Shown here piece by piece: positions 13,790 through 26,554 of a stretch of 64,000 nucleotides of DNA. The stretch is from positions 76,489,097 through 76,553,096 of the forward strand of contig NC_077242.1 of assembly GCF_947179165.1 (NCBI RefSeq), given 5' to 3'. Position 1 is the first letter of the stretch, and every line of letters starts with the position of its first letter. The stretch comes from Solanum dulcamara. Lineage: Eukaryota; Streptophyta; Magnoliopsida; Solanales; Solanaceae. Below the pieces are notes generated by a model. The model had not been told where the DNA came from. It saw only the letters and a program-made list of their open reading frames with translations, and searched no databases. A program made the translations under genes and the position numbers.

Positions 13790-13957
13790 CCTGCCACGTA
13801 GCGTGTGGCCCGTCCCCTCAATATATATATATCTTGCCACGGAGCGTGTGGCCCGACCCCTTTATTTCATAATACCTGCCACGGAGCGTGTGGCCCGACC
13901 CCTTTGTTCATATTACCTGCCACGGAGCGTGTGGCCCGACCCCTTTGTTCATATCAT
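13790..13957. repeat. LTR minisatellite, four units of about 41-43 bp
   Basis: Each unit contains CCACGGAGCGTGTGGCCCG followed by ACCCCTTT and an AT-rich link; unit starts are near 13790, 13833, 13875 and 13916. The first unit has variant bases (GTAGCG, CGTCCCC). Confidence 0.92.
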
Positions 13958-15051
13958 TTTCAGTATCAACACAATATGTTAGAACCAGTGCAATCAATTC
14001 ATGTTCATATAATTCACGATAATAACATGTCAACCACAATAATTTTTCATATCTCACATCAACATAGTCATTTCACATGTCCAAAATCACAACATATCAA
14101 TTCCACCAATACATGTCATTAGATCACCATTTTATACTCTCATCTCCATTTTTTTAAGGTCAATCATACAGTCAATAATCCAGTTCAATTTTCATTACTC
14201 TCTAGTATATATGACACGGAAATACAAGCATCTATAAGCTTAAACTGAGGTTTAGAAATTCACTTGCCTTAATTAATCAAGCAATTACACCGGTACTTGA
14301 GCCTTCCCTTTTCGTTGGGTCTCCAAATCAATGTAATCTAGTCAAATAAATAACCACAATAAGATTTTGAAACTAACAACACCCATATTATTACATGTCT
14401 AGCCTAGACCCAAAATCCACCCAAATCTATAATCAAGTTCCTAATGTTGACGTCAAATAACATGTCAACTCTCATATTTTCAAATTTTAAGCCTAGGGTT
14501 AGGTTCTAATTTCCCCAATATCATAAATTTAATGGAATTTATAAATTATAATATACCTAATATTTAATTATCTATCTTAATATATCAAAATTCGAGAACT
14601 AACTCATTCTATGTTAGTGATGTAGTAAAGATACCACTAACAAAAATAAATAAATTGACATACTGCTCAAAGAAAACATTAAGCAACTTGTTAAAGGCAA
14701 GATTTAGTTAATGGCGTTCCTATAATTATTAAGAAGTCATCACTCAATCATTGCCTAAGCATTAACTTTTCAATTTGAAAGAAACAATTTCGCTGGCAGC
14801 AACATCAATTGCACCATTCCTATAACATTGCCACATAACCAACCCTTCATTAACCCTTCAATTTTATTTTTTCAAATAAAGAAACTAATAAGACATCTCT
14901 AGTGTTCTACCACCCAATAATCACATAATAATCAACATAATTGGATAACAAAAATGAGTACCTAAAAAAATCGTTTTCCTTTTCTGTTTACCGCATGCCC
15001 TCGTGTGAAGTAGATGTGGAAGCCGCAGTTAGTTCTCGTTTTCTTGTTTAG

Positions 15052-15076
15052 ATCTGATGGCTTAATGCCATCAGAT
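15052..15076. repeat. Perfect 10-bp stem inverted repeat in the LTR
   Basis: ATCTGATGGC and GCCATCAGAT flank a TTAAT loop, next to a T run and an AT-rich stretch on the + strand. The same hairpin recurs in the other LTR at 21149-21173; the outer solo LTR keeps only a decayed form near 24183. Confidence 0.9.
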
Positions 15077-15375
15077 TTTTTTTTATATATATATACATAT
15101 ATTTTTGTTTTCTTTTCTTTTATATTTTTTTTCTTTTCCCACTAATTATGTATTAAAATTATAAACCCTACTATCCTATTTTAATAAATATAAGAAAAGT
15201 GGTATTAAATAAGTTAATATTTTAGCCCATCAATTAAATTAATTTTCTAAAATCATCCCTCAACTAATTAATTGTAGTTACCGAAAAGTCCAAATTTCCC
15301 AATTTAAATATATGAAAGGGATCTTTTATGGAAGAAAAAGGATGAGTACTTAAAATTACCTAGCGGGTCATTACA

Positions 15376-18300
15376 TCATCCACCACTAAAAATCATGTTC
15401 GTCCTCGAACATAAAGAAGGAAAAGAAAGAATAGCCGGCGTTACCTAAAGCTTGAGTTATTATCTTCTAGAGTCGGTGTTCATCCCTCCAAGTGAGTTCC
15501 TCCTTAAGACCATTCCATCAAGATCAACTTCTAAGAACTAAATTTTCGAATCAAACTTTGGCAAATCTATAAATTAGAGATAATTTAGACGTCACATATT
15601 AACCTATGAATCAAACCTTAACCGAAACCCTTTAAACCCCATCATAACCATCATGACAATTTTTCCTCACATAACCACGAGAAAATTTTAGACTAATACC
15701 GGCTATAACCAGAAGTGAACCTGAATTAATCACCACACTCATAATGCACAGACTATCACAGATCTTGTTAAGATTCCATTCTCACTACCAAAGCTTCCCA
15801 CAAGCTTAAGCTATACCAATCTGATCTTTAGGCATTAGGTACTTATCTAATCCAAAGAATGAAATGATTGAATACTCTCTTAGCGAGCGATACATCCAAG
15901 CATACAAACCTTCTAATAACACTATCAAAAATGGTATATCAGTAGTTGTGATTGTAAACAACCCTTAAGAGCGGTAACACTAGACCCATTGGCCCCCTCA
16001 AATTCTACCATACATAGCCAGAACGAGACCCCGATGAGAGTTGAACCTTAAGACTGTCGGACAACTATAAGTATTCATGGTATCTCTTCTACAAATTCTT
16101 ATAAAAAGAATTATGCATGTAAAATCACACTATTATACTTCAACAATTCCTAACAACACCAAATCTGTCACAACTTAAATTACCAACTTTGCAAAAGAAT
16201 CCTACCCTACCACAAGGATATCGCAGGATCGGTACACCGATCAATCACTAGGGATCCATCCACCGAAGTAGAAACACATGTGGGCATAGGCAGCGAATTA
16301 TACTCCAACTCATGTCCGAAACAAAATAGATAGTTATATAAGAATGTACGAAATCAAGATCGAATAACACAAGATACTTCTTCTATAGTGCTTATATCAA
16401 ACATTTTCATTCATTTGACTCCATCATTTTGATTTTTTTGCTACCCACAATCAACAAGTCTGTTCCCCATACCAAAACTTAGAGAAATTTGTGGTCACCT
16501 GAATAATTCTATATACTATGAGCACATAGCCTCTATTTACCCTCTAGTGCCTATGTAACACGTCACAATGGTTCGTATAATCTATCAACAGAGTAGTATC
16601 AATCCAATTCGATATCCTTAATAACCATGAAGAACTATATCCCATCTTGTAGTGTATCCATAAGTCACCTACCATAATTTGAGAGTCTAACCTTACATAA
16701 AATACATAATCTTTGACACCCCACTATTTTTCTTTCAAACCAAAATCAAACCTTCAGAAAAGTCGTTATTACATCCCTCATAAGTCTATGTCGAACCAAT
16801 CGACATTGTATAGTCATATCTGAACACAATGGCAAAAATCATACAATCTTCAACTTTGAACTAAAAATCTATACACGGTGTCTTATTTTTTTTTTCATTT
16901 CTTAGATGCTTTCCATGATGCAAATTCCAAATACCTTGAACTATTTAATATACCAGACTCTTATTCCTTTTGCTAACTCATTTACTAATCTTATTCTTTT
17001 GAATCAAAACTTTAAGTGAAGCCCTTTCTTAGGCCTTTTAATGATCAAAAGCAATAAACTTTACAATTCAAACCCTACACAAGTTCTTTTAACTGCTCCA
17101 TACCCATGTGATCGATCAATTTTCATCTTGTCGATCTATACTTTAACGAAATCTACCGTCATAATGTAGACTTAAAATGAACAACTTGAATTTCGAATTT
17201 CATCTATGTAACCCAACCCCATTATCTATCAATATTAGCTCATACATTGAAGACCTTTATGAATTCACGTATCTTAGCTATCATTGATCACCTCTCTATT
17301 GATCTTATTGTATCCCTCGTTAAAATTAAATTATACCAGTTATCAAACTCAAAACCACTAAAGACTTATTACCATGCTCGAGTCAACGCCTATAGAGTTA
17401 TTTCTCAAATCTTATCTGATTATCGTTAATCCATATGAATAACGCATAACACTGAAGATACATTTGTCTCTTACAACCAGAGTAAATATAATTGTTCTCT
17501 CCTTATTTCGAAGGCTAAACTACATTTCACTAATTATTTTTATTTCTGAATCTAGATTCTTTCAATTCTATCCAAGCGGTGTCTCAACACATTCTATGAT
17601 TTTCCATACAACCACGCCACTCACCAAATAGTAAAAAAAACGCAATTTAGATACCTACAAGTCATTATTATCATATCGAATCTATTTAACCCAAAATTCT
17701 TAAAGTATGGTTATGTCCTGATCATAATCCATCACAAATTCTTATTACCGTTATGATCAATAACCATTGCCATCATCTCGAAGTCAACCTTCTCAATCGA
17801 CAAAACACCTTAAAGCCAATTATACCAACCAACTCCAATGGAATAACCCAATTTTATGCGCACTCTCACTAAAATTCTTAATTGCCTTCACACAAGTATA
17901 CTCACTGCTACTTTCTTTATCCATAAGCTTATCATTGTGATATCAATCCACTCCCTTGGAGTTAACGGTTAAATTACAAGTCCTCACTTAGAATTCTCGG
18001 GATACATTTCACAACATAATGCATTAATCATACAAAAATCCACCACTAAGATCTTCCTTATAACCAATGCTTACCCCAAGCATCCGTAGTAATAAACTAG
18101 TTAATTTTTTTAAATGTGAATGCAATATCCAATCTCATCATATGAGAAGATGATACAACTGATAACTCCTTAAATAGTTAGTAATCACACTTGATAATCG
18201 ATGTATTTGTTTTTGTATACCAATAGTACCACACCGTAAAAGTTTGATAGATCCACCACTAGAATACATCATACCCACTGTAAAGATCATACCTAGATAG

Positions 18301-19146
18301 TCTACACCTTCATATCTATTACGTAACTGTCATACATTACCAACGCATTTTAGTCTCCACTCAAAATCGATATCACCCTTCAGTAGGTAAGGTCAATAGC
18401 AGAAGTAACATAACCCATAACCCTAACTAAATAATCACAAGTACCACGGTAGTAGACTTATAATAACCCTTCCTGATATACATCCACCCTATCAAACCGC
18501 TGTAGAGATTCTGATCTCGACTAGCGCAAAATCGTCCTCATCACACACTATGTAACTCATTCTTTCACGACGAACTTCACAGTCTGTAGTCTCTGAGGGC
18601 ACAGTGCTCACAAAATAGTCATTTCCCTAACTATACCATTCTCAATTGTAGAACCACTTTAAATATCGGGTAGGCCAAACAAGCATCATTCTCGATTCTT
18701 AACCACTATCCAGAAATATAAGACTCATATAATCCTTCATACCATTGTTCCTCTTCCTATACTATATCCTCAAATTACACTATTGAACCATAACCTTACT
18801 TACTCTTTTAAAATCGTCGTGCATTACAAATCTCACATGACACCCTTTCTATAAGTTTATTACTTCCACCTCCAAATTAAACCTAGATCACATGATGACC
18901 TTTCAACTACACACACATAAAATCAAGTAAGAGTCACCACTATATGTGAGAGAACGGAGTGAAGCAATAGAAAATAGATCGGATCAAGGACGCACGATAG
19001 AGAATCAAAAAGTGAAGATATTTCCTAAAAGTCTTCATAGCCTCTCGAAGATAAGTACAGACGTCTCTGTACCGATCCTCAAGACTCTACTTAGACTCGG
19101 CTTGTATACACGTGAGACCTATAAACCTGGGGCTCTGATACCATCT
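15376..19146 (-). other. Interior of the non-autonomous family 1 element
   Basis: No frame long enough for gag or pol is present on either strand. Near 15480-15510 the minus strand reads KEELTWRDEH, a possible remnant of the chromodomain end (consensus like EEATWExE) of a Tekay-type polyprotein. The rest is not recognisable as coding. Confidence 0.6.
19124..19143 (-). other. Primer-binding site for initiator tRNA-Met
   Basis: The minus strand reads TGGTATCAGAGCC and then CCAGGTT. The first 13 bases match the complement of the plant initiator tRNA-Met 3' end, and the following CC looks like a two-base insertion before the match resumes. It lies three bases from the LTR at 19147. Confidence 0.88.
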
Positions 19147-19888
19147 TGTCAAGACCCGAATCCGGGCGTGATGGCACTCATCTCAACCCACCGAGACAAG
19201 TCAGCCTAAAACTCAATGGAAAGTAAATGCGGAAGTAATTGAGATAAAACAAGGTTTAACTTAGTCAAAAACAAATAAATAAATAATCTCCAAAATCCCC
19301 CAAGACTGGTTGTCACGTATACAAGCCACTAATATATTGTTGAAGTACAAAAAGAAATACAGTCACAATGTCTTTGTCTCTAGAATAGGACTAAAACATA
19401 AGAAACGAGCAAGACGTATCCGCTAGATAGATGTAACAGCTACCTCGACACTCGGAATGATAGCCTCGGATGTAGTAGAAAATGCTAGAAGATCAAGCAG
19501 GTCCGGGCTCACAACCTACACAAGTGTGGAAGCAAGGGGTGAGTACCAAACAACACGGTACTCAGCAAGTGGATAACTAAAACTAAGCAAAGCTTAATAG
19601 ATACAAGTACTCATGTCCTCCCAACCGAACCTCGTTAACTACAACCTGCATAAAATCAGCCCAACTCTACACTTGTACAATAACAATAGTAATACAGTCC
19701 ACAAATTCTCATCAATGAATCATACCAAGTCAAGTTCAACATACACAGAGCAATATAGGGGTAAACACAAATTCACAAATGTCAGAAAGGTGTAATGCAA
19801 TGCAATGAAATGATGCATGTCTGTCCTATCGGTACACATCCGCTGAATCACAGTCCGGAACCCATGGGGGACATTTCTGTCCATGTAA

Positions 19889-20055
19889 CCTGCCACGGAG
19901 CGTGTGGCCCGTCCCCTCAATATATATATCTTGCCACGGAGCGTGTGGCCTGACCCCTTTATTTCATAATACCTGCCACGGAGCGTGTGGCCTGACCCCT
20001 TTGTTCATATTACCTGCCACGGAGCGTGTGGCCCGACCCCTTTGTTCATATCATT
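19889..20055. repeat. LTR minisatellite, four units
   Basis: These are the same CCACGGAGCGTGTGG units as at 13790, with two C-to-T changes in the GGCCCGACC part. Confidence 0.92.
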
Positions 20056-21148
20056 TTCAGTATCAACACAATATGTTAGAACCAGTGCAATCAATTCATG
20101 TTCATATAATTCACGATAATAACATGTCAACCACAATAATTTTTCATATCTCACATCAACATAGTCATTTCACATGTCCAAAATCACAACATATCAATTC
20201 CACCAATACATGTCATTAGATCACCATTTTATACTCTCATCTCCATTTTTTTAAGGTCAATCATACAGTCAATAATCCAGTTCAATTTTCATTACTCTCT
20301 AGTATATATGACACGGAAATACAAGCATCTATAAGCTTAAACTGAGGTTTAGAAATTCACTTGCCTTAATTAATCAAGCAATTACACCGGTACTTGAGCC
20401 TTCCCTTTTCGTTGGGTCTCCAAATCAATGTAATCTAGTCAAATAAATAACCACAATAAGATTTTGAAACTAACAACACCCATATTATTATATGTCTAGC
20501 CTAGACCCAAAATCCACCCAAATCTATAATCAAGTTCCTAATGTTGACGTCAAATAACATGTCAACTCTCATATTTTCAAATTTTAAGCCTAGGGTTAGG
20601 TTCTAATTTCCCCAATATCATAAATTTAATGGAATTTATAAATTATAATATACCTAATATTTAATTATCTATCTTAATATATCAAAATTCGAGAACTAAC
20701 TCATTCTATGTTAGTGATGCAGTAAAGATACCACTAACAAAAATAAATAAATTGACATACTGCTCAAAGAAAACATTAAGCAACTTGTTAAAGGCAAGAT
20801 TTAGTTAATGGCGTTCCTATAATTATTAAGAAGTCATCACTCAATCATTGCCTAAGCATTAACTTTTCAATTTGAAAGAAACAATTTCGCTGGCAGCAAC
20901 ATCAATTGCACCATTCCTATAACATTGCCACATAACCAACCCTTCATTAACCCTTCAATTTTATTTTTTCAAATAAAGAAACTAATAAGACATCTCTAGT
21001 GTTCTACCACCCAATAATCACATAATAATCAACATAATTGGATAACAAAAATGAGTACCTAAAAAAATCGTTTTCCTTTTCTGTTTACCGCATGCCCTCG
21101 TGTGAAGTAGATGTGGAAGCCGCAGTTAGTTCTCGTTTTCTTGTTTAG

Positions 21149-21173
21149 ATCTGATGGCTTAATGCCATCAGAT
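21149..21173. repeat. LTR hairpin, second copy
   Basis: It is identical to the inverted repeat at 15052-15076. Confidence 0.9.
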
Positions 21174-21710
21174 TTTTTTTTATATATATATACATATATT
21201 TTTGTTTTCTTTTCTTTTATATTTTTTTTCTTTTCCCACTAATTATGTATTAAAATTATAAACCCTACTATCCTATTTTAATAAATATAAGAAAAGTGGT
21301 ATTAAATAAGTTAATATTTTAGCCCATCAATTAAATTAATTTTCTAAAATCATCCCTCAACTAATTAATTGTAGTTACCGAAAAGTCCAAATTTCCCAAT
21401 TTAAATATATGAAAGGGATCTTTTATGGAAGAAAAAGGATGAGTACTTAAAATTACCTAGCGGGTCATTACATCAAGAAAACCTTGAGGTTGGGTCTTCA
21501 ATGGAGAACCCTAATCTTGAAGCTCCTTGGACTCCTTTGTTGGAAATGGAGAAGAAGAGTAGAGAGAAGGGAGAGGAGCTAGGGCTTTCTTTAGAGAGAG
21601 AGTGAGGGCTGCCAAAATGAGCTCCCAAAAGACCAAGGGCTACATATATATAATTGGGTAAGTTCTCAAATTGTCCCTCCTCAAAATGTTCTGAAAATAG
21701 GCTAAAACGC

Positions 21711-22010
21711 CCTTGGCGCGATAGTGGCGCGTCGCGCCCTTACAGTGCCAAGGCCAATTACGCCTAAAACCTGCACAACTTTTAGTGGCACGTCGCGCCA
21801 GAGACCAAACTACTGAGGCATGTTCCTGGCGCGATAGTGGCGCATCGCGCCCTTACAGCGCCAAGCCTATTGTTCCAAATTCTGGGAATTTGGCCTGAAA
21901 AACCCTGCACACCTTTATTGGCGCGTCGCGCCAGGGGCAAAACTACTGAGGCATGTTCCTGGCGCGATAGTGGCGCGTCGCGTCCTTATGGCGCCAAGGC
22001 CATTTCCCCA
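21711..22010. repeat. GC-rich GGCGCG/CGCGCC repeats inside the family 3 LTR
   Basis: Three copies of GGCGCGATAGTGGCG followed by a CGTCGCGCCCTTA-type block occur near 21714, 21829 and 21959, with single GTCGCGCCAG units between them. The stretch is strikingly GC- and CpG-rich within AT-rich DNA and can form several self-complementary pairings. Confidence 0.85.
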
Positions 22011-22888
22011 GCAGTTGCAACCCAGGCCAAAATGCAATCCCTGTCGTGCTAGTTCGTCTTCGGATCGTCATATCCTTTGACCCCGAACTCCAAAATCTAT
22101 GTTCTTGGTGGCATTGGAAAGAAGACTCGACGACCTTTAATTTGATAGGTCGTGGGCCACCCAAACTAACGTCTTTCAAATGATAGGGTCATTGAAAGTC
22201 GACCCTTACGTGGACTCGTCCTAAACTTAGCCACGACGGATCTTTTGGACTTAGCTTGGTCCTAGGGGTCCTCAATGACCCCACCTCACCTCCAACGCTC
22301 TTAAACTCCTCAGGGACTCATCTTAACTCAAGCACGTACTTCGAAATAAATATGATGGGCCCCACATGTGTACAAAAAGGGCCCGAATCTTAGGAAAAAT
22401 TTTGAGGGGTGTTACATGGATGTAACAGCTATCTCAACACTCGAGATGATAGCCTCGGAAGTAGTAGAAAACACGAGGAGATCAAGCAGGTCCGGACTCA
22501 TAACCTACACAAGTGTAGAAGCAATAGGTGAGTACTAAACAACACGGTACTCAGCAAGTGGACAACTAAAACTAAGCAAAGCTCAATAGATACAAGTACT
22601 CTTGTCCTCCCAACCGAACCTCCTTAACTACAACCTGCATAAAACCAGCCAAACTCTACACTTGTACAATAATAACAGTAATATAGTCCACAAATACTCA
22701 TCAATAGTCTCATCAATGAATCATATCAAGTCAAGTTCAGCATATACAGAGCAATAAATGGTAAACATAAATTCACAAATATCAACAAAATGCGATGCAA
22801 TGCAATGAGATGATCCATGTCTGTCCTATCAGTACACATCCGTTGAATTACAGTTTGGAACCCATGGGGGACATTTCTGTCCATGTAA

Positions 22889-23097
22889 CCTGCCACGGAG
22901 CATGTGTCCCGTCCCCTCAATATATATATCCTGCCATGGAGCGTGTGGCCCGACCCCTTTGTTTTCATAATACCTGTCACGGAGTGTGTGGCCCGACCCT
23001 TTTATTTCATAATATCTGTCACAGAGCGTGTGGCCTGACCCCTTTGTTTCATAATACCTGCCACGGAGCGTGTGGGCCGACCCCTTTTATTTCATAT
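22889..23097. repeat. LTR minisatellite, five diverged units
   Basis: The outer, older solo LTR holds five units (starts near 22889, 22930, 22972, 23014, 23056) where the younger LTRs have four. Its units carry more substitutions. Confidence 0.88.
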
Positions 23098-24498
23098 CAT
23101 TTTCAGTCTCAACACAATATGTTAGAACAATGTAATTAATTCATGTTCATATAATTCACGATAATAACATGACAACAACAATAATTTTTCCTATCTCATA
23201 TCAACATAGTCATTTCACATGTCCAAAATAAACCTATAATCACAACATATCAATTCCACTAATACATGTCATTAGATCACCATTTTATACCCCTCATCTC
23301 CATTTTAAGGTCAATCATACAGTCAATAACCCAGTTCAATTCTCATTACTCCCCAGTACACATAACACAGAAATACAAGCATCTACAAGCTTAAACTGAG
23401 GTTTAGAAACTCACTTGCCTTAATTAATCAAGCAATTACTGCGGGGCTTGAGCCTTCCCTTTTCGTTGGGCCTCCAAATCAACGTAATCTACTCAAATAA
23501 ATAATCACAATAAGATTTTCAAAACTAACAACACCCTTATTACCATATGTCTAGCCTAGACCCAAAAATTTAAGCAAATCTATAAACACGTTCCTAATCT
23601 TGATGCCACTTAACATGTCAACTTCCATATTTTCTGAATTTCAAAACTAGGGTTAAACCTCAATTAAATTGAATAATCACTTTAAAACTTGAGCCTTTCG
23701 TAATGATCAAAATCTCTTCAAATACATAATCTTCATAAGAATATGAATCCAATGACACCCATATTGCTATATTTATTTTCGGATAAAAAAATTGGGTCAA
23801 AAAGTCATCCCGAGTCATTGAAGTCAAATCTGAAATTTTCTTTCCGATTATGTTCACTCGTGATAAAATAAACTCACATGTCAAAGTTTAGCTAAAACGG
23901 ATCGTTATTCAACCCCAAATCAATATTTTATGTGAAGAATCCTAAGGTCATATTTTCTTATTTCAGCGTTATTTCTCCATCAATATACCCTAAAAATATG
24001 TTCATAATCAGATAAAAATTTAATGGAAAGGGTGAGAATAATTACCTTGACGCTTTGGAATGAAAATCCCTAATTTTCTTTTCTCCTTTATTTTTCTTTT
24101 TCCCTTTTTTTCTTTCTTCCTCCGTATTTTTTTCTCCAATTTTTGTGTTCGTTTCTGCGTCGCTGTTCTCTTTTTATCGTTGTGGCATTAAGCCATCAGA
24201 TTATATATATATAATTTTTTTTTCTTTTATTATTTTTTTTCCTTTTCCAAACTAATTATGTATTAAAATTTACAAACCCTACTAACCTATATTAATAAAT
24301 ATAAGAAAAGTGGTATAGGATATTAAATAAATTAATACTTTAGCTCATCAATTAAATTTATTCTCTAAAATTATCCCTCAACTAATTAACCAAAGTTACC
24401 GAAAGGTCCAAAATTTTCAACTTAAATTTACGAAAATGATCTTCTATGAAAGGAGGAGTACTCGTTCTCAAAATTACCTAACGAGTCATTACAATTTC

Positions 24499-25350
24499 AC
24501 TATGTGTTTGGCCCGAATTTTCTCAAGAATATTTGTCCGTTTCAAAAAAATATTATTTTGTACCTATAAATTTTAAAATTATTAAAAACACTCATAAGTT
24601 TGTATGATCATTTTAAATTTTATAACATAATTGATAACAATCAACAAAAACAAAATAACAATATGGACAAGAACAATAGATTAATCGCATTAAAAATATT
24701 TTTTTTCCCAATCTTGTCACTCAAACTATTCTTTTTCAGAGAAGGTAGTAACAACCTTTTCTTTTATTAATAGTTAGATATGTTATTTAATGATGTTAGT
24801 TGATCACGTTAATGAAGTAAATTGGTAGATAAATATTAGTTGGAATAATAAATGATAGGTGTTTTTATAAAAAATAAATGTTTGGGGTAAGTTTTAATTT
24901 TTTTAAAAATTCCCAAATCGTAGAACTTGTCCCAAATACTATAGTTTTTTTTTGTAAAACTTGGAAACTTGGATGTTTGCTAAATATATTTGTCAAGTTA
25001 TATGACCAAACACTGATTTCTTAGTTTTTTTTTCAAGTTTTTTCTCAAAAATATTTAAGGCCAAATGGCACCAAAAAGTAATAAGTAAATGTTATTTTTA
25101 CATTTTCTTTTTTCATTTTCCTTCAACTCTTATCTTTAAAATCCTATTAGGGAAGTGACAGAAATGCAGCTAATATACAAAGCAAAATGTTGAGTTAATA
25201 TTTAGGTATAGATAGGTATGGGGACAATGGCTGCTAGTATTATTATATGTATATCTATCTAAAACACAAGTCATAATCTTATACCCTACACCCTTTAAAT
25301 TGGGAACTATGCTCAACCTTCCCCAGTTGGATATATATAATAGGAACAAC
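24499..25350. other. AT-rich intergenic DNA
   Basis: No gene or recognised repeat is visible. Confidence 0.5.
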
Positions 25351-25740
25351 ACCCACCACTATGTTTTTGTCCAAGATGTAAATTCCCCTAGTTGTGCTCT
25401 ACAAGATTGGACCATGCTACACAAAAAGGCATGTAATATTTTTAAGCACCGGAATCAGAATTTTCATTAAGAAAATTTAAAATATATAGAAGAAAATATA
25501 TGAAAAAGTTAAGAAAATTCAATATTTACGATATAACATAGAAGCAACCCACCACTATGTTTTTGGCAGAGATGTAAACTCTCCTAGTTGTGCCATAGAA
25601 GCTTGGACTATACTACACAAAAAGAAATGTACACTTTTTAGGAATGAGGTCAGAATTTTCACTAAGGACATTCGAAATATATATAAAGAAGTAAATATAA
25701 AGAGAAGGTAATTAGTAGATTCAACATCTATGATAGATGT
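25351..25740. repeat. Tandem duplication, period 196 bp, two diverged copies
   Basis: ACCCACCACTATGTTTTTG starts each copy (25351 and 25547), followed by matching blocks such as CCTAGTTGTGC and CTACACAAAAAG. The copies have many differences, so the duplication is old. Confidence 0.88.
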
Positions 25741-26382
25741 TCTGGCTCCGTTCCTTTTTTCTCAATTTGTGTGGTATGTCCTTTCGGATATTGAGATTCA
25801 AACAAGTTTTTTTCTGATGATAATTTTTTCATATAGTTTCTTTTAAATATCTTGAATTATTAATTATTGTGACTTATTGTCCTTTTCATGTAGTTTTCAA
25901 ATATATCCATGCCTGAATTCACAGATAAAAATAAATTGTTTAACTCTCGAAATTCAAACGATGCCATATAAAGTGGGACAAAAGTATATAACTCATTATT
26001 TATTTTATAAAATGAAAAATATTTAGAATAATTTTATTCTGGTTAAAAGTGTCAATTAAAAAAAGACTGGAGGGAGTAAAATGTAATTCGATTGCCGTGA
26101 AATAATGAAAGACTCTTTAGATCCTTACAAAAATAATAATAATGCGTATAAGTCCAAAACTTCCAAGAATGTGCATGAAATTGATACCGACTTTACAGTA
26201 TTAAAAAACAAAAATTAATAGTTGTATTATTTGTAAGAATAGTTGTTTGATAATAATTTAGGGGATTGAAGTGAAAAGGAAGAGCTTTGTATCTTCAATA
26301 TCATGAGATGATGATTTGCACGCGTATGATAAAGAAATGCCAACCTAATAATTTATTATTTGGACAATTTGAGGTTAAGTTT

Positions 26383-26417
<35 letters not shown>

Positions 26418-26554
26418 GGAGAAATGAAATGGAGGCTCACATCTGGTGTCTTGTGTGATAAAAATGTGTCATCAAATTTTATAAAGTGGTATTTAGATCA
26501 GATATGTAGTATCTGGCAAAGTGTTGATCAATCAAAAACTTGCATGTCTAGAAG
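25741..26554. other. AT-rich intergenic DNA with a TA microsatellite
   Basis: It contains an (AT)n run at about 26386-26415 and no gene. Confidence 0.55.

Larger units (their letters stand above)
13048..15375 (-). repeat. 3' LTR of the inner family 1 element
   Basis: This 2328-bp copy carries a four-unit minisatellite (13790-13957) and a hairpin (15052-15076). Short frames inside it, such as 13805-14122, are LTR sequence and not genes. Confidence 0.92.
13048..21472 (-). mobile_element. Complete non-autonomous gypsy-like LTR retrotransposon, family 1 (inner layer)
   Basis: Two direct LTRs (13048-15375 and 19147-21472) begin TGTCAAGACCCG and end GGGTCATTACA on the + strand. By eye they differ at about eleven bases and one 2-bp AT step over 2.33 kb. 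The primer-binding site beside the right LTR shows that the element runs on the - strand. Flanking TGAAG (13043-13047) and TCAAG (21473-21477) would be a target duplication with one mismatch. The 3.77-kb interior has no long open frame. Beside the left LTR the minus strand reads TTCGAGGACGAACATG and then a purine-rich AGTGGTGGATGA, the usual 3' end of Del/Tekay-type chromoviruses. Transposition in trans by an autonomous relative is inferred. Confidence 0.92.
19147..21472 (-). repeat. 5' LTR of the inner family 1 element
   Basis: This 2326-bp copy is nearly identical to 13048-15375. Differences are mostly single C/T or G/A transitions, with four units of the minisatellite at 19889-20055. Confidence 0.92.
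11548..22416 (-). mobile_element. Solo LTR of gypsy family 3, split by a younger element (middle layer)
   Basis: The left piece, 11548-13047, begins TGTCACGCCCCGGGAGGGTA and the right piece, 21478-22416, ends GAGGGGTGTTACA. Perfect TGGAT duplications flank it at 11543-11547 and 22417-22421. The total is about 2.44 kb. Its minus strand starts TGTAACACCCC, as do the LTRs at 36477 and 62619, and the part at about 12250-12500 is clearly the reverse complement of 37550-37800, confirming the family. No internal region remains. Confidence 0.9.
11264..24493 (-). mobile_element. Solo LTR of gypsy family 1, split by nested insertions (outer layer)
   Basis: The left piece, 11264-11547, begins TGTCTCGACCCACATACGGG and matches the start of the complete element at 13048. 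The right piece, 22422-24493, continues the same LTR exactly where the left piece stops and ends in GAGTCATTACA. The joined length is about 2.36 kb, against 2.33 kb for the intact family 1 LTRs. Perfect ATTTC target duplications flank it at 11259-11263 and 24494-24498, so this is a solo LTR left by recombination between the two LTRs of an older insertion. Orientation is inferred from the primer-binding site of the inner element. Confidence 0.9.

Noticed and set aside
13790..13957. CRISPR-like spaced repeats
   Set aside because: The units are contiguous minisatellite repeats inside a plant LTR, without unique spacers or any cas gene, in a eukaryotic genome.
13805..14122. 105-codon frame repeated at 19902-20219 as a possible conserved gene
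   Set aside because: Both lie in the LTRs of one retrotransposon and include the minisatellite; no domain or start context supports coding.
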